64,000 bases of DNA from Pyrocephalus nanus (lineage: Eukaryota; Chordata; Aves; Passeriformes; Tyrannidae): assembly GCA_038380795.1 (NCBI GenBank), contig CM076279.1, forward strand, positions 4,231,001-4,295,000, read 5' to 3'. A program made the position numbers and the translations under genes. Below, in pieces: positions 1 to 14,870 of the stretch (its first letter is position 1; each line of letters starts with the position of its first letter). Under the pieces are notes generated by a model. It was given only the letters and a program-made list of their open reading frames with translations, ran no database searches and was not told the DNA's origin.

Positions 1-3000
1 TTCTGCAATCATGGAAGAATAGTGAGACAATAAATTTATAGGTCCAATGAAAGCCTCTTTAATTTACTGGGAAATGACAAGGCATCTGAGGCCAAACTGT
101 ATAATATCTACTCCTTTATGCCTTAGTTACAAACCATTGAATATTTACTCTGAGGCTCTGGATATAATTGTCATTCTTGGACCATCCCAACCCTTCAAAG
201 GGTCCTACCCAGAGTAGGGTGTGTTGGATTCCTCACCTTGCTAAAAAATGAAACAAGAGTGGCTTAAAATAAAATAAATCTTTCCAAATGTCATGTTCCA
301 AAAGCAAATTCTTCCTGGGAACAACTGACAGGCACGGATCAGGGTTGAACTGCTACTGGTCACCTCCCAGACTCACATGAAGGAACCAGAATCTCATCTT
401 CCACTTAGAAAACATGATTCCAGCCCCCCTGGATACAAAGGAAAACTTGAAATATGAATTGTGTATAGCAGATCCTGCCCGTGCCTTTAGGGAGGGAGCA
501 GTTCCAAGACACCTGACAAACTTTTTTCCTCCCAGTTCTGACATTTATTGGCCATTCTGAGGGCCAGGGTGAAGCCTGAGAACAGGACACTATGGTGGGC
601 CATAGCTTTGCTTTCATTTACCCCTGCAAACCATTCACATCCTTTTTTTTAAATTTCCTAATTGTGAAAACCATGATTTTAGGCAACAAACTCAGTTATT
701 AGCAAAAGCAAAACAAATAAATGCAGTAGATCTGTGTCTATATTTATTTTCTCGTGTGTATATATTTACAGATATTTTAATGTGCTCTAAATGATAGAAA
801 TTAAGCTTATGTTTCAACAGTGGATGGATCTGAATTGCATTTCAGCATTCCAGCTGCAGAAATTAGGGGTTTCAAGAACATTCTCTGCCCAGAGTAATTT
901 ATTTTTAAGTACTCAATATTTGAGTGCATTGCAATGATACACAAAGTTTTGCTAAGATAAATCTATAGCACCAGAGGAGGCTTGGGTGGTGGGTTGTTAA
1001 TATTTGGTATTTTATATAAGAGTCAGCAGAAAAAACCTTCCCCTTCTTCTCCATTTGATGCTTTAGAGGTGCTCAGGGAAAGAGAGAAAAAATGCCTTTA
1101 TTTCACATTGCACAGCTGTTGCACTGCTCGAGAAAAACTGTTCAAATATTAATATGGCTTTGGGGCTAAAAGCATTTCTTAGGACAGACTTCAATGCAAT
1201 GAGTTTCAGCCAAGTGAACGATCACAAAAATAGAGTCAAAGACCAAAATCCCTCCAGCTGATAGAAAGCCAATTAATTTATTTACTGATGCAGGCCTACA
1301 GAACTCATTATGTGTGATTGTATCATTTTCCAGTCCAGCCTCAGTACAGAATTGCTCATGGATGCCACAGATCACGACCTCTGGAGTCAGATAAACCTTC
1401 CTTTTCTCACCCCAGGCTCTCAGGGTGAACTGAACTGTCTCAGGTCTTCTCCACAGCAGCTTTAGTGAGCTGAGGGGAGTTGTGTGCAGTTCAGGGGGCT
1501 TTTATCAGCTGCACAGCCTCCTCCAGAGCTCTGGTTAAACTGCCCAGGGAGGTCCGAGCTTCCTTACCCAGTATTACCCAGCATCTGAGTAGTATTGAGG
1601 TTGTGTCCTGTAGCTCTGCCATGGACCAGCCCATGTCCTCATCATTCCAGCTGCACCTGGAGCTGCCTCACCCCAGAGGGACTCACAGAGTTTCATTCAG
1701 GAAAACAAAGAGGAATTCCCTCAAACAAACCCATCTGACGGTGGATTTCAAAGAGAGCCCTGAACAGAGGGCAGTGCTTTAACCTTGGCTGGGCCCCATC
1801 CCAAGGGGATTGGTTCTGGCACGGATCATGTACTGACTGGGCTAAGGGCTGCAGCATTATTTACACCCTCAGACTGCTCATGCATCTTCAGTTCTGCTTT
1901 GGAAAGGGATCATCCCACCTGGTCTGAAATCCATGGCTGCCCAGGGGTAGGAGGATGCTACTTCCATCAATTCACTTGCCCATCTATTTCCTATTTACCA
2001 GGGATGACAAATGCTCAAGCCACCTAGTGAATTTATTCCCAAGGTTTTGATTCTGCTCCAGGTGCATCGACCTCTTTGCTGCTGAAGCCACAAGCCACAC
2101 TCTGTCCTGAGCAGGTCTGAAGTGAACAGCAGGACACACACGTGCCTAGAACAACCCAACTGAGCAGAGGGAGAAATGGATTCCAGCTCTGGGCTACACA
2201 CAGTAAATCAGCAGCACAGAGAGAGAAGCACAGGGACAACAGAAATACCAAAACGTGCTTTTTTAGAACATGATTCCTTAAACAAGACAAGAAAATATAT
2301 GAAATGACAGCAAGGTCACTTCTTCCTTAACTGTTGCTCCAGTTTAAGCCCACACATGTGTCTCATTTATTTTCACCCATGCCCTTCTGCTATCTCTATG
2401 CTGCAAGGGATGGATACAGGACATTATCAGGAGGGAAGGACTACAAAAGATGGCAGGCTTTTACTGCCCCATGCACTTTTTGGTAGCTTCCTTTTACTTT
2501 TGGAATTCAGCTACAAAAGTGCCTAATGCCCCCTGTTAAAACTCAGCTCCTGTCATGGCACACAGTGTGCAAACATCTCCACATATTGCTGCTGTATTTT
2601 AAGTAGCCAAACCCACCAACTTTGGGCTGCAATGGCTGTGGCCACCCTGCTGGGGACAGAGTTGATGAGATGTTGCAAGCAGTTGTAGCGGTTACTGAAA
2701 ATCAGGGAGATCAGCATTTACCACAGCATTATCATTCAGACATTGTTCACTTCGTTTGCCTCCTGAGCAGAGTTTACCACCTCCAAACCTGCCCTCCTGG
2801 TCTCAGCTGCTATCACACAATGCATGCCAAGGCCCACACTGATTGGTATTAGGCTGGGGTACTTAGGAACTGTAAATACATCACCTCAACTGTCCTAAAA
2901 TTTTTAGGGTGGGATAATGAACTTCACTCTCTGAGGAAACCAGTAAATAAAGTAGCTTAATTCTTTTTAAAGCTTGCATTTGGCTAAAAAGCTCTATAAC

Positions 3001-5394
3001 TATATATTATTCTTTATTAAGAGCCACACTTTCAATAGAAGCTCATGTTAAAATTGGAGAATTAATGCTTCCAGAAATGCAAGCTCACCTTAAGAAACTC
3101 TGCTCAGCTAATGGAGACTCAGCCTCCTCAAACCCAGCAATAAGGCAGTCTGCATGGATGTGGGCATGGAAAATTGCTCCAAATTTTATATGAGGAAAAT
3201 AGAATCCACTATTCTAAAGGGAGTATCATAAAGTTTGATGTGCCTATTTCAAAAGCATTTGGAACAGATATTCCCTCTCTGACCAGACAGAAATGTCTTT
3301 GCTTCCAGCTCTGATGCCAACTCCAGGGAAAATTAAAAAAAAGGAATTGCACTTTCTGGCATTTTTTAGCACATGGGGCAAAGCTGGAAGGAGCCCAAGT
3401 GGGAAGAAAGCTGAGGGGGTGTGATGGGAGGGAGCTGGGCTGGAACAGCAGACCTTGGGCTGTGTTTTGATTGAATCAGGTGAGGCCAGCAGGGACAAAC
3501 ACTGGGCTGGTTTCTGAGAGCCCCATCTATGCTCTGTGTGGAAACTGTCCCAGCTTTGCTCTTTGATCCTTCAACTTAATTCAATCCAGGGGCAAATCAG
3601 AGAGAAACTGGGTGTGTGGAGGTGCAGGTGGGCACGTACATTGGGGGGATGGAGGGATGGAGACAATGGGCGATTGGTGCTGTCCCTCTTCCCAGCTCGT
3701 ATCATCTCTGAGCCAGCTCCCACTCCTGTCACACCTTCCCAGGGCCCAGGTCTGACAATCAGAGGGCCTTTTTTATCAAACCCAAGAGCTTATGGAAGCA
3801 GAGTTATTGTCCTGACTGAGAAGGCTTCTTCCCAGCTCCTAAGAGGGAGACTGAAGATGCCAAGGGTGTCCCTGTGGTCACCAACAGGACGTTACCCCTC
3901 TGCTGAAGCCCCTGAACTATTGTCCAAGGGTCCCCAAGAAAAGACCTACAAAGATAGCAAAGCAATCACTGCTTTAGTCCATACCATGGAAAATGAGACC
4001 CCAACACAGATTCTGTCTAAATAGAAATTGCTTTTTTTCTGTCTCTGAAATGAGTCTCTCAGGATTATACACAAATGCCAGCAGGCTGCTGCAAAGAAAA
4101 TCCAGAATACTGAGTTTGTTGGCCTTTTTTTGCCTAGTGGAGAATCTACGTTGTGTTCTGCAGTATCACTCCACTGCAGGAACAGGGAACTGTGCTTAAA
4201 AGAAAAGTGGCTATTTTAAACTAATTGAATATTAAGTTGTGTCTCATGCACTGTGTCCACTTAGCTCCACTGTCTGTGCATCCTTCTTTTGCTTTGATAT
4301 ATGGCAACACTACAGAAATCCTGCGTTGTGGGGTGGGAAGTGGCTCAGTGGAGGGGGATATAAACCAGATGTTGTGCAAAGTATCCAATGTGCACTCAAC
4401 GTACCTCCTCTGACCTGTCTGGAGATGGTACAAATACAATCAGTTTGTGAGACAAAGAAATAGAAATTAGCTCCAAGAGCAGAGAGGAAGTAAAACAGAC
4501 TTGAGCAATTCAGAGAATCAGAAATCATTTCAGGCTACCAAAAAAAAAAAAAAAAGAAAAAAGAAAAAAAAAAGAAAATGTGAGGAAGAGCACATTTGTT
4601 TCTGAAAATTTGTAAAATAAAAAAGAAGCTAAGAATCTTTCCCTTGTGTTTTGACTAAACCCACGAAGACAATTCCCTGCAGAAAACTTCAGTTTGTTTT
4701 GTAGAATCCCTTGATAAATTATGTATGATTTATCTGAGAGCACAGTTACATAAAACTGTAAGTCCTGTTGCCATCTTCAGTTTTACTCTAACAGTGCAAG
4801 TATTTCTCATCAGACCAGATTTTACTAGAATGTCAGAAGATGGCAAGTCCTACCAAGCTGATTTTGGAGGTTCCACCTAAAAATAAACCCTTGTTTCAGG
4901 ATAATTCTTTTCTCTAAGAAGGGATTTTAAGTTGAATGGTCAGACCCTCATTTGTTACAAGCCTGGACAGTCACTGAGTCCATGGATATCACAATTTATG
5001 GGCCTGCACTGTGGCAGGGGAAAAACTGTAACACATCTGTGTTTACACCCAAATCCATCTACCCTTTGGAATGGGCTGATTTGGGGGATAAAATATAACA
5101 GACTTTCACAAATTATGATTTAAACTTATTATTTTAAGTGGTAGAGGAGGAAGTTTGTGGAGTTTAAGCTGTTTTGCACCAAAGAACTGGATAAAGGTGC
5201 AACCAAACAGCACTAATGACCATCAGCTCTGGGATAAAACTGAAACAAGGAGGGACAAATGCAAAACACTGACCTGGGAGATTTTGTGTCTTTCCAGGAT
5301 GATCCCACATTTTTTCCTGTTTCAATGCATCCCTTTGCTAATGCATTCTGGTGTCAAGTCTTGTGCAAATGTGCTGCACGCATGAGATTTTGAC
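1..5394. other. intergenic, AT-rich unique sequence, no gene seen
   Basis: I see no coding exon, RNA gene or recognisable mobile element here. The longest open frame (3536-4024, plus, 162 codons) has no domain, signal peptide or low-complexity pattern I recognise, and no splice context supports it. The only clear structure is an impure A-rich tract near 4541-4577 broken by single G residues. The sequence is otherwise ordinary AT-leaning vertebrate non-coding DNA. Confidence 0.6.
4541..4577. repeat. A-rich low-complexity tract
   Basis: A run of about 37 bases, nearly all A with a few isolated G residues. No SINE or LINE body is visible on either side, so I cannot show that it is the tail of a retroposed element. 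Confidence 0.85.
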
Positions 5395-5850
5395 ATCAGA
5401 GTGAAGAAAAAGCCAGAGAAGCTACAGGAGTTCCCACTGGGTTTGAACCTGCCCAGCCCCAGCAGCGGGCAGGGAATTCCTCTCTCGTGGCAGAGTTTGG
5501 GAGTCGGAGCTTTCCCTTTCTCCTCTCACCTTGGCTGCTGGTGTGGCAGGTCCCAGCAGTGGCCTCCCCGCTCCCACACAGCCGGGTGGGGAAGGGGTGG
5601 GCTGGGAAGGGGAGCTGAGGAATTCTGGTTTGGCACCCCCTGCACGCCGAGGCAGCCAGGAGGGAACGCGGCCGGAGCCAAGCACAGTGTAACACGGATT
5701 GCTTCTTTTGGAAGGGAGGAAACCCAGGAGCCACAGCTGAAGCCCTGGTTTGCTCTTGGGATAACTCAACTGTATACTGTGTGTTTGCCCCTGAGCCCAA
5801 CAGAACGAGGACAATATTTCACTGAACTGGGGGAATGATCTTTGGGCTGT
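5395..5850. other. GC-rich patch with scattered CpGs, function unknown
   Basis: GC content rises clearly here compared with the flanks, with CpGs scattered through about 5,440-5,700. Both strands hold open frames of 119-145 codons, which is expected when GC-rich DNA depletes stop codons; none resembles a known protein. It could be a weak CpG island, an old LTR or a decayed exon, and I cannot choose between these. CpG density is well below that at 32 kb and 63 kb. Confidence 0.35.
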
Positions 5851-8800
5851 GTCTCAGAACTGAAATGTTCATTGTTTAGATAATTTGGAAAAATACCTTG
5901 TTTTCCTTTGGTTGACTGGCCTCTGGAAAAGTTTAGGATGGCATGCACATTGTGGTAAAAAGGAAAAAAAAAAGAAGAGAACAAACAAGAAATCTGAATT
6001 AATTTGACATTCTGGGAGTGGGGCTGTTGAGGGATTGGAGAAATTACAAACAGAAGAAGAAGGAAACATAGATAACTGTGTTTACTGCTAAAGAGATGGA
6101 TTCCCAAAACAGAGAGTGCCTGCAAACCTCAGTGCCCAGTGGCTACTGAGAAATGGGAAGGGGCTTATGAGAAAGAAGAAGAGGAGTTGCCAAGGAATGT
6201 GAGAAGTTCACAGCCTAGCCTGGGTAGTTGCAGTTGTGTGGGTTGGATGCTGCCAGTCTAATCAGGCCATCATTCAATGGCGGCTACCAAAGAAGTGGTT
6301 CTTCCATTCCCTCTTCCCCCAGACACCCATTTCTTACACCAGCACAAGCATTCATGTGACTGTGCTACCCTAAGAAACTGATTTAAATAAATTTAAAAAA
6401 AAGCAGACATCTAATTGATCTGACATTCAACTGGATCATTCTGTGGTCCAACGTGTTGCACAGCCAGAGAGACCCTGGTGCCAGACGAGAGTGGGTGAAA
6501 AAAGTGACAGGGTGCAGAGGAAGAGGGGGGAGAGGAGTGGAACAACCCCTTTCAGCAGCAGCCAGATTTATGCCAGATTAAAGTGACCGTGTAACCACAA
6601 CCTCTTTGAGGAGCCCCCTTAATTTCATTCTGGGCATGTGAAGAATCAGCTATTACTCCTACTGAGTTAAGAGCAGCACAAACAGGCTTTTATCATCCCA
6701 TCGTCTCACATTTGCTGAACTTGTGATGTGCTCTGTGCTCTGCCAGAATTTCTGGGAGGATCTGTGGCAATTATAGGGAAACCCACCTAGGGACAATATC
6801 ATTCCAGTGTAGGAAGGCTGGTATGTGTGCAGCTACTTTAGCAGCTCTGTCTGCTGTGAAAGCAAATGAACTCAAGAGCAGACAAGAACTGATATGTGAA
6901 GTTAGAGTATAAATCTGGCTGCATAAATTAAAAGGACGGGAATGCAATGGATTTTGAATAGGTTCTTTCACATGATAGTGTTCTCCTGGAATCAGAAAGC
7001 AGACACTGCAGCAGAAAAGCTTTACAGTGTTCTGAAATAAATATTAGTATTTCTCTTAGCAGAGAGGAGTTTAAATGAAGTGGCAAATCAAAACATGCAT
7101 GTGTATGCATATACATTAGTTACAGATAGAAAACAGGGACTGCAGTGCAAAGGGGTTGATATGGAATATAGACTGATACAGAATATGGACAAAATATTGA
7201 CTGTGTGTCACAAGTTTTCTACTTTCCCTAAGGTATCTTCTTTCTGGTTTAGAACTGAAGGTCTGAACCTCCAACTTGGAATTTCAGCTTCCTTTAGCAA
7301 TTCCTACCATGGAAAGAGCTATGAAATTGTGGGCCAATGCTGCCCTGAATCAGCTGAAAGCCTGCAGTGAAAGGCCCAAGGGAAGAGCCGAGCTCTTCCA
7401 ATCTTCTGCTCTCACAATGAAGAAAATATCTTTGCAGAAATCACAGAAGCAGAATAAATCCGGATGTGTTGAGATCCAAGGTCTCCTACAGGGTGGCCAA
7501 GGAGCAGCATAATGTTATTTTAGGTCACTGCAATAATGACAGCAATTCCAGTGCTGGTGATAATAATTCCATGTCTGGTCCTCAATTGACTCAGGGCTAT
7601 TTATAAAATTACCCTACCATGAAAGTGGCCATGAGTGTTTATAGTGAACATTACTTTTTACCATTTTCTTAAATATTTTATTAGGATTTGTATAGTTTAT
7701 CTGCAACTTTAATGAAATGATTTAGCTTTTCCAATAATCTTCTGTAATTCCTGGTTTTAATTTTGTAGATGTTAATTTGATATTGAGCAACTGAGCATTT
7801 TCAGCTTCAGTTGTCCTACTAGTCTAATTTCAGTAATAACTCCTCTTGAGTTTGTTCTCTCACATTTATTGATTCCAATACATTTATGAACATTCTGAAC
7901 TGTTTTTCTTTCGAAAATAGCGTAGACCAAAGGCACTGAAAAAAAAATTAAAAAAATTTGGTTTCCTTGTTAAAACTGAATTAAGGAAGCATGTTTTCAC
8001 TGAAGTGGTACCTCTAATTCCCTATAAACTCAGTGGTTATTATGACACTTGGAAAAGGGACATTTCTGGTGCTCACAAGGTTTGATTACAGCTGGTTTTC
8101 ACCCAAGCAATTCCATCTGAAACATTCCCAGTGCCCTCTGGGAAGCTGCCCTCTCTCAGCTGGCCACTTCTCTTACTTGGCTGATCCAGAGCCTGCTGAG
8201 GCTGATTTCCAGTCCTTTGACTCAGACCCACTATCCACATTTCCTGATCTTCTGTGACACTGGAAATTATTCACCCTCTAACTGTCTTATGAAATTTCAG
8301 CTGGCCTTGGCTCCTGGCCTGCTCCAATGGTTGCCTTGTCAGGATGCTTATTTACCCTTCACCAAAACACCAGAAGTAGTTTAAAAACCGAAAACATTCC
8401 AGTTGGGAGTTTCACCCAAAACATTCAAACATTCTAAATGAAAATAATGATTTAAAAGAAAACTGCAGAATTCAGCTGCAAACCTTGTGTCTCTGCCATC
8501 AGAAAAGGATACAGCTAATCATTTCATTCAAAACAAAACATGCAGTCTTCCTAAATGCCCTCCCTGATCAGACCACCAAAGCACTTAGCATCTCTTCTGC
8601 TCACCAAATATTTTTATGATTTTCCACAAGAAACAGCCAGGCCAAATGCTAATAGCCACTCTGAGAGGATGGGAGTACATCATGTCTCCAGACAACATGA
8701 AAATAAAATAAATCACTACAGGAAGAAAATTTTATATGGCTTGTTTTTTAAATTATGTTTTGCCATAAGGAAATGATGAATAGAAGCATGAACCAAACTA

Positions 8801-11800
8801 AGGAGAAAAAAAGCTATTCTTGCCTAGACCTTGGAGGACTGTTATTATCAGAAAAAAAAATCAGCAATCTTCAGAAGCAGCCAAGAGGTTTAAGAGCATC
8901 AGCCACAGTCTTTAGAAACCCTTTCCCTTTAAGATCAGAATGTCAACATTAGACACTGTGTCTATACCAATAAATAACATGCACAAATTTAACAATGAGG
9001 GCACTTAATCACTCTGGTATCTTATCTAGGGACGAACAAGATTCCTGTTACTTACAGTCTTTAAATCAAGACTTGGCACATGTCTGTGTGTCACACTGGG
9101 ATGTAAAGCAGAGACAGGAGCCCTGTGTGGAAACCACCAAGCTCATGGAGCAACAGGAGTCCAGCAGGAGAGAGGCAGAGTAGTGCTGGAAGGGCAGATG
9201 ATGCCATTCTGAGTTCAACTGGACTGCTCTCTGTCCCCACCAGCTTATTTTAAATTAGCCTATGCATCTTTACCCTGTGGTGTAGTACATTGTGGTTAAC
9301 TTTTATATAAAGTGTTAAAGCTCAGACAGAATTTATGGACTCCATGGAGAGATCACTGGATGATGCTCATGGCCTGCTAGACAGTCCCTCTCTAAAGGTT
9401 ATGCAGATAAAATAAAACCACTTTCAGAGATAATCCCTTTAACAGATTACCCAGTATTACAGATAAAGTATTTCTTCACCTGGGATTGTCTGGCTCTGGC
9501 CCTCTCTGACTCCCTGTTCTTGTTAGTGAAGCTTGGACTATGTGGGGAGTCAACTATTGGGACCTGACTGTTGTCAACATTCCCACAGAAGCAGCTTGGA
9601 AACCTGTGAGATGCACCAACACCAGTGGCTGATGCCTTACTGTCCTTCCATCCGAACCAGAGCAGCAACCACTAGGAGAAGATCCCCACCCCACATGTCA
9701 GAACAAACTCCTCCATCAGGATCTGTTTCTATTATTAAACCCTGGATATCCCCCCCCAGCAGTCTCAGTTCCCAACTCTTGCCCTTGGCTCCCCTCACAG
9801 ACCTGCCTGGCAAACCTTCCTGCCTCCACTGCCAGGGGCTGAGCCCGGGGATTGTGCCCTGCTGGCACAGCAGGCGTGGCTGAGCGGCAACATTTCAATC
9901 CCACTTTGTGCTTTGCCACCAGAAGGCCAGGCACACACTCTGAAACGCTGCCCCTGCAGCACCACAGTGTCTTCTATAAGAAAACATGGATTTCTGCCAC
10001 CAGACAGACACAGAAACTAGTAAGCTATTCCCTGCATTCTTCTATCCCCCTGGGCACCCTGTGTAAGGGAAGCCATTGATGCTTGCCATCAGATAGACAC
10101 ACAGACTAGTAATAAAATACCCATGATTCACTGCATTTTTATTCCTTAGGGTGCTTCTGAAGAGGGAGCTACTGATTTCTTACTTATGTTTAAATGATTT
10201 GTGAAGGGAAAAAAAATTTTCTATTTTATAGCCTGTGCCTTCAGCCATAAGGGAAACTTTTCTGTGAGTTCTGTATTTTTTTTTCTTAGATAGCTTTCCT
10301 CTAATTACTTATCTTTACTTTGGTTGCTTTTTAGGAAGGTAAATTTTTCCCTAATCTTTAAATTTTAATCAGTTAGAAGTTGTTATCTATTGGGTAAAAC
10401 ATCAGACCCTCCCAGTTTCTGCATTTACTCATTTCAGTGTGAGATTTCCCAGCTTGAAGAACATGACCTTTAATGCCTCATCATTCCTAACACAGCAGCC
10501 CCCTCTCTAATACAAGCAATTCTGTGCCAGTGCCCTGCCCTAAGGATTGTGTAAAAGGCAAAAAAAAAAGGTGAAAAGAAACAGAGATGCCCAGGAGTTT
10601 TCCCAAAATTCACACAGCAAAGCAGTTCTCTGTATTTCTGTGTCACTGGACGTGCAGCCTCTCAGCCCCTGCCTGGCACCTGGATCGAGTAAACCCCAGC
10701 ACGTGTGGATGGGAATCCTCAGGGGAAGAACAGCCAGGATCTCCTCGACCTCCCAGCCCTGTGCTGGGGGAGGCCACAATGGTCCTCCTTGTTCTTTGGG
10801 ATGGGTTTGGACACCGGGGAGATGGGCACAGCACAGCCACTGAAATCAAGACAGAGGTCTCCACATTCAGCCAGCGAGGGGAATCCAATCCCCAAGACAG
10901 ACTGGAGCCACATCATTGCCTAACGCTCTAGAAAGCAGAACATCCCCTGGAACTCCCAGGCAGGGCCCTCGCCACAGGGTGTATTTTGAGAGTGGTGTGA
11001 ACATGGCCCTTCTTCCCCGTTTCCTTTCCCCATTAGTCACACTTAGCCTTGCTCCACTTTCTGCCTCTGGAAGCCCAGTGCAAGCGCTGTGTTGGGTCGG
11101 GGAGAAAGCAAGCCCAGCATTTTCATAGGCAGAGATCCACAGCTCAAAACCACCTAATAATACGTCTCAGTTCCTCCTGACTTGGTAGTGTCTGCGCTGG
11201 AGAGGCCAAGGTTTGGAAGAGAAGGAATTGGCCAGGACAAAAGTGCGTTGGCAGAGCTCTGTGGAGGCACTCACACAAATCCTGCCCTCACTACAGCCTG
11301 ATCCATCCTGTGCTTTCGTGATGACTGGATTTGGGAATCTTTTTTTTTAAAGCAAACAATCGGTAAGGGGAGAAAAAAAAAAAATTAAATAACTGCTTGG
11401 CCTGAAGCTTGTTGCTACTCAAGGACTTCCCACACTGTGCTGAGTGAAAGCAGGAATTGTTCCCTTTTGGGGTCCACTTCACACCCAAGCTTGGCCTCAG
11501 CCACATCTGTTCTTCCAGGGATGCTCCAATGCTTGAATGTGGCTTTAGGTGAGCTCCTAAAGTCGGTTGGGCCAAACAAGCGGAGTTTAGGGCTGAGCTG
11601 GCTGGGAGATAGGCTGATTGTGTGCATTTCTCAGGGAAAGGTTGCTAAGAAAGTCCTTCAGGAAGCCCTGGTGGGAAATAAAGCTCTTGCTCACGTAGGA
11701 AAGTCCCTTTAAACTTCAGCAGTGTGTGGCAGCTGGCAGGTCTAGCAAGGACCTGCACATGTGGAACTTGCTTTCCACTTTTTAATATCAACCACTGCCT

Positions 11801-12689
11801 CTGCAGAGGGAAACTGAGTCTGAAATCAGCATCCACAGCCTCCAGTGTGAGGAAGAAGCTTATGGGAGCTCAAGGGTCTTTCATCCTGCATTTCTCCCTC
11901 GCCTGCACAGACAACAAACATCCTGACTCCAGTTGTCCTAGTCTGTCTTAAATCCTATTATTAGACTGAATTAATCCAGAGACTGATTTATAAGGCACCT
12001 GTGTCACCCCAGCCTTCTCCTATTGTCTAGAAGGCAGGATTCTGTGTTTCTTTCTCTCTCTCAGGAGGATGGCCTGAATATTCATCTGAGTTATTTGCAC
12101 ACAGAGGAGCTGTGACTATTTTATTCAGAGGACCTGCTGACTGAGACATACAAGCAGACACAAGAACTTGCATATTAGTTTTCCTGGAGAAGGTGAAGAT
12201 ACAACCTTGTGGATCAAGAAACCCAACAGCACCAGATATGTCAAATATCAGAAATACTTCTTCCGTAACAAAATACTGCTTGCTCTTGAGCATTCCTGCC
12301 AACATGTTTATTGTCATTTAACTTCAGTGGAAACAGCCTTATTTGCAGGAGGTATAACCTGTTTGTCCTTATGGAAACTGGTCATTACAATGAGGAAACA
12401 TCTGAAGATGACCTGCTATGTGCAAATTATTAATTCAAGGTAAAGATCAGAATCCTCCAAGAGGCACAGAGAGTGCCTGAAGCAGAGGTATAAAGGAAGG
12501 AGCAGCTAAACACCTCATTAACTGAGCTTCATGCCGTTCAGTCTGAGTGTCTGAATGTTTCCAACACAATTGGAACTGTGGTTCCCTGAATTAATGTTAT
12601 TTTTAATAAAAGGAGGCGTTAAGTTGCCTTCTTTGGTGAGCACTGAGGAATGTTTCTAACTTCCCTACCAGACATGGCTGCGTTTGAGT
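5851..12689. other. intergenic, no gene seen
   Basis: Unique sequence that is mostly AT-leaning. It contains a mildly GC-rich stretch at about 10,600-11,130 where overlapping open frames appear in several phases, the pattern expected from composition rather than coding. I see no recognisable repeat family, tRNA-like box or CpG island. Confidence 0.55.
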
Positions 12690-12742
12690 GATATTTGTGA
12701 GGCACTTGGAGAAGAAATGTGCTATATAAAATTAGAGATTAT
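12690..12742 (+). repeat. SINE 3' tail fossil (MIR/CORE-SINE type)
   Basis: The segment reads as TTTGTGAGGCACTTGGAGA, then a short spacer and GTGCTATATAAA. This is the layout of the old amniote SINE tail in which a 'GCGCTTTGAGA' block is followed by 'GGCGCTATATAA'. The SINE body upstream is not recognisable. The same tail occurs in reverse orientation near 43,311. The family match is from memory of the consensus, not from an alignment. Confidence 0.6.
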
Positions 12743-14870
12743 GCCAAACCTCAGTGTTGGATTAATATGTCTGTGTGAATTTAGAGGAGGAAAAGCCACC
12801 TTCCATTTGATGGCAAGGTGTCAAATTCCACGCTCATGTAAACTGATGCAGACAGTTATAAAAAAGTTATTCCAGTTGTACTGACAAAGAATCTGACCTT
12901 GGTCCATTTGCTTGAAATGAAGCAACCAAAATCTTGGTCCTGCCAGAAGTTTGTATTAAAACTGATGTCTAGATCCTGGTTTGCTTTCTGGGCCTTTTTT
13001 TTATTGCACAGTGATGATCTACTGCTACATGAATGCATTGCAGCAAATGTAAAGAAGTCACAGATCAGCAGAAAGATGCTTTACAAATTCAAGAATTTTG
13101 AGACTTTTTGTTTTCAGACATGCTGTAAGTTCACCTGAAATTGCACAGGGAGCACATATATGCTAGTTCAGAGCGAGAATAAGTTTCTGTTCAAAACTAA
13201 GGAACGAATTTTGTGTCCTCTCAGACTCTGTGTATCCCTCCCGTGACGTGGTAAATGGTACTTTGTGGAAACTCTCTGCTGGTGCATGAAATTGGGGCTC
13301 TGCAGCCCAGTCCAACAGCATCAAATCCTTTGATTAAGAAAGCACCGAGCATTGCAGCAGCAGCAGCAACAAGATCTCAGCCAGATCCCCACTGCTGCAG
13401 AGGACACAGCCACACAGACTACAGCAAACAGGTCTGCAGGACCACTTTCAAAGCGGTTTCAGTGTCTCGCTGGGAGATTTTTGCTGGCTAAATTAGCAAA
13501 ATTCAGGGCATACATTAGGTCTGTGACTCCAGTTAATGAGTCCTTTGTTTTATGAGATGAATTGGTAAGGAGGGTCATTTTCTAATACATCTTTCCCAGC
13601 AGACTAAAACACCCACCCCTGAAAACAGCCATAGGCAATCCATTCTTTTTATATTACCCATGTAAGTTGCTCCTAACAAATAATGAACACTCATAACTAA
13701 ACGCTGCTCAGAAGAATAAATGACTAACCAGATTTTATCAGCACACAAGCTAAATTCAATGATTTATGAAGAAATCTTGGTCCCGTCTAATGGAATTTTC
13801 CCAAAATAAATTCATGTAAACAACTTGCCACAAAGAGGCAGTCAGTGCTGGTTGGTATGTGTAAACAGCTTTAACAGTTGAGAATATAATCTCCTTGACT
13901 GCTGGGCAGTCTGGGGAGATTCAGGCAGAGTCTCCGTTCAGAAAACCACCTTTGGCTCTGATCCTCCTGACATCATAATGCCACCCATTTCATTAGTTTT
14001 TAGTAGATGTTAATATCATCACAGATGGGTAGAATTGCTTTGCCTTTCAAAGCTAGCACGTGAATTTTTAAAGTCCTCATCAGGGTGCCAGGATGAGAGT
14101 CACAGGTAGGATGAGTGGGAGGAGGTAAAAGAGACAGAAATGAAAAAAAAAAAAAAATCCAGCTCCTGAATAAATGTATCACAGTGTACTCAGTTCCAGC
14201 AGTGGATTTTCCAACACCTTTTTACATGTTCCTAGAATCCATCTGAAAGTACAGTGGGGTCGTATTAACGTGCCATGGCCATTCTCAATGTTTCCAGGGT
14301 AACTCTTATTTACATGGTCTCTAACTGCAAAGTGGAGTCAAATGTTTAATAAATTATCTCTCTGATGTTAATTAGGCCTGTTAGGAGGTGACACTGGGAG
14401 CAATGTATTTAAACTGATCTGTGTGAGTGGCTCGAGCCCATTTGGGCTGGTTCCCAAGCAACCCAGAGCAAACCAAGCCCTTTTCAGTTTGCATCATTAT
14501 CAGAAATATTTCCCTCTCTGCCTTAATTCATCCTCAAGAGCAACACAGCACAGTCAGCAGCAGTTCCAGTAGAATAAGGGCAAGTGGGCTGGTTGGCTGA
14601 GTACCAAAACTGCAAAGACAGTTCTCCTTCTCTAATGACTATTCATAACTACAGCACATGAGCAGTTTCATGGGGATGAGGGCTAAGGACAGCATGTTCT
14701 ACTGCTAGGTGGAAGAAGAAATCCTGCACTATGCACACAGATTTTACAGGCACTAATAAGTACCTTTTTTAGATTTGTAGAACTTTCAAGGTTTCTCACA
14801 GTTAATATTTCTACATTAGCCTGATTTTCCAATCTGCCTGCTGGGCAGATGAAGACTGATGGTTTTTAAA
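12743..14870. other. intergenic, no gene seen
   Basis: Nothing codes here that I can support. The short CAG/CAA-rich stretch at 13,352-13,372 encodes a brief glutamine run in one frame but has no gene context. An A14 run lies near 14,143-14,157. Confidence 0.5.

Noticed and set aside
1758..1776. Possible CTCF word (ACAGAGGGCAGTG)
   Set aside because: The right half fits the consensus, but the left half lacks the CC and pyrimidine positions, so I did not call it.
3536..4024. 162-codon open frame on the plus strand
   Set aside because: No known domain, no codon bias that I can see, and no supporting signals.
13352..13372. CAG/CAA repeat resembling a polyglutamine exon
   Set aside because: Only six or seven codons, no surrounding exon structure and no conserved flanks recognised.
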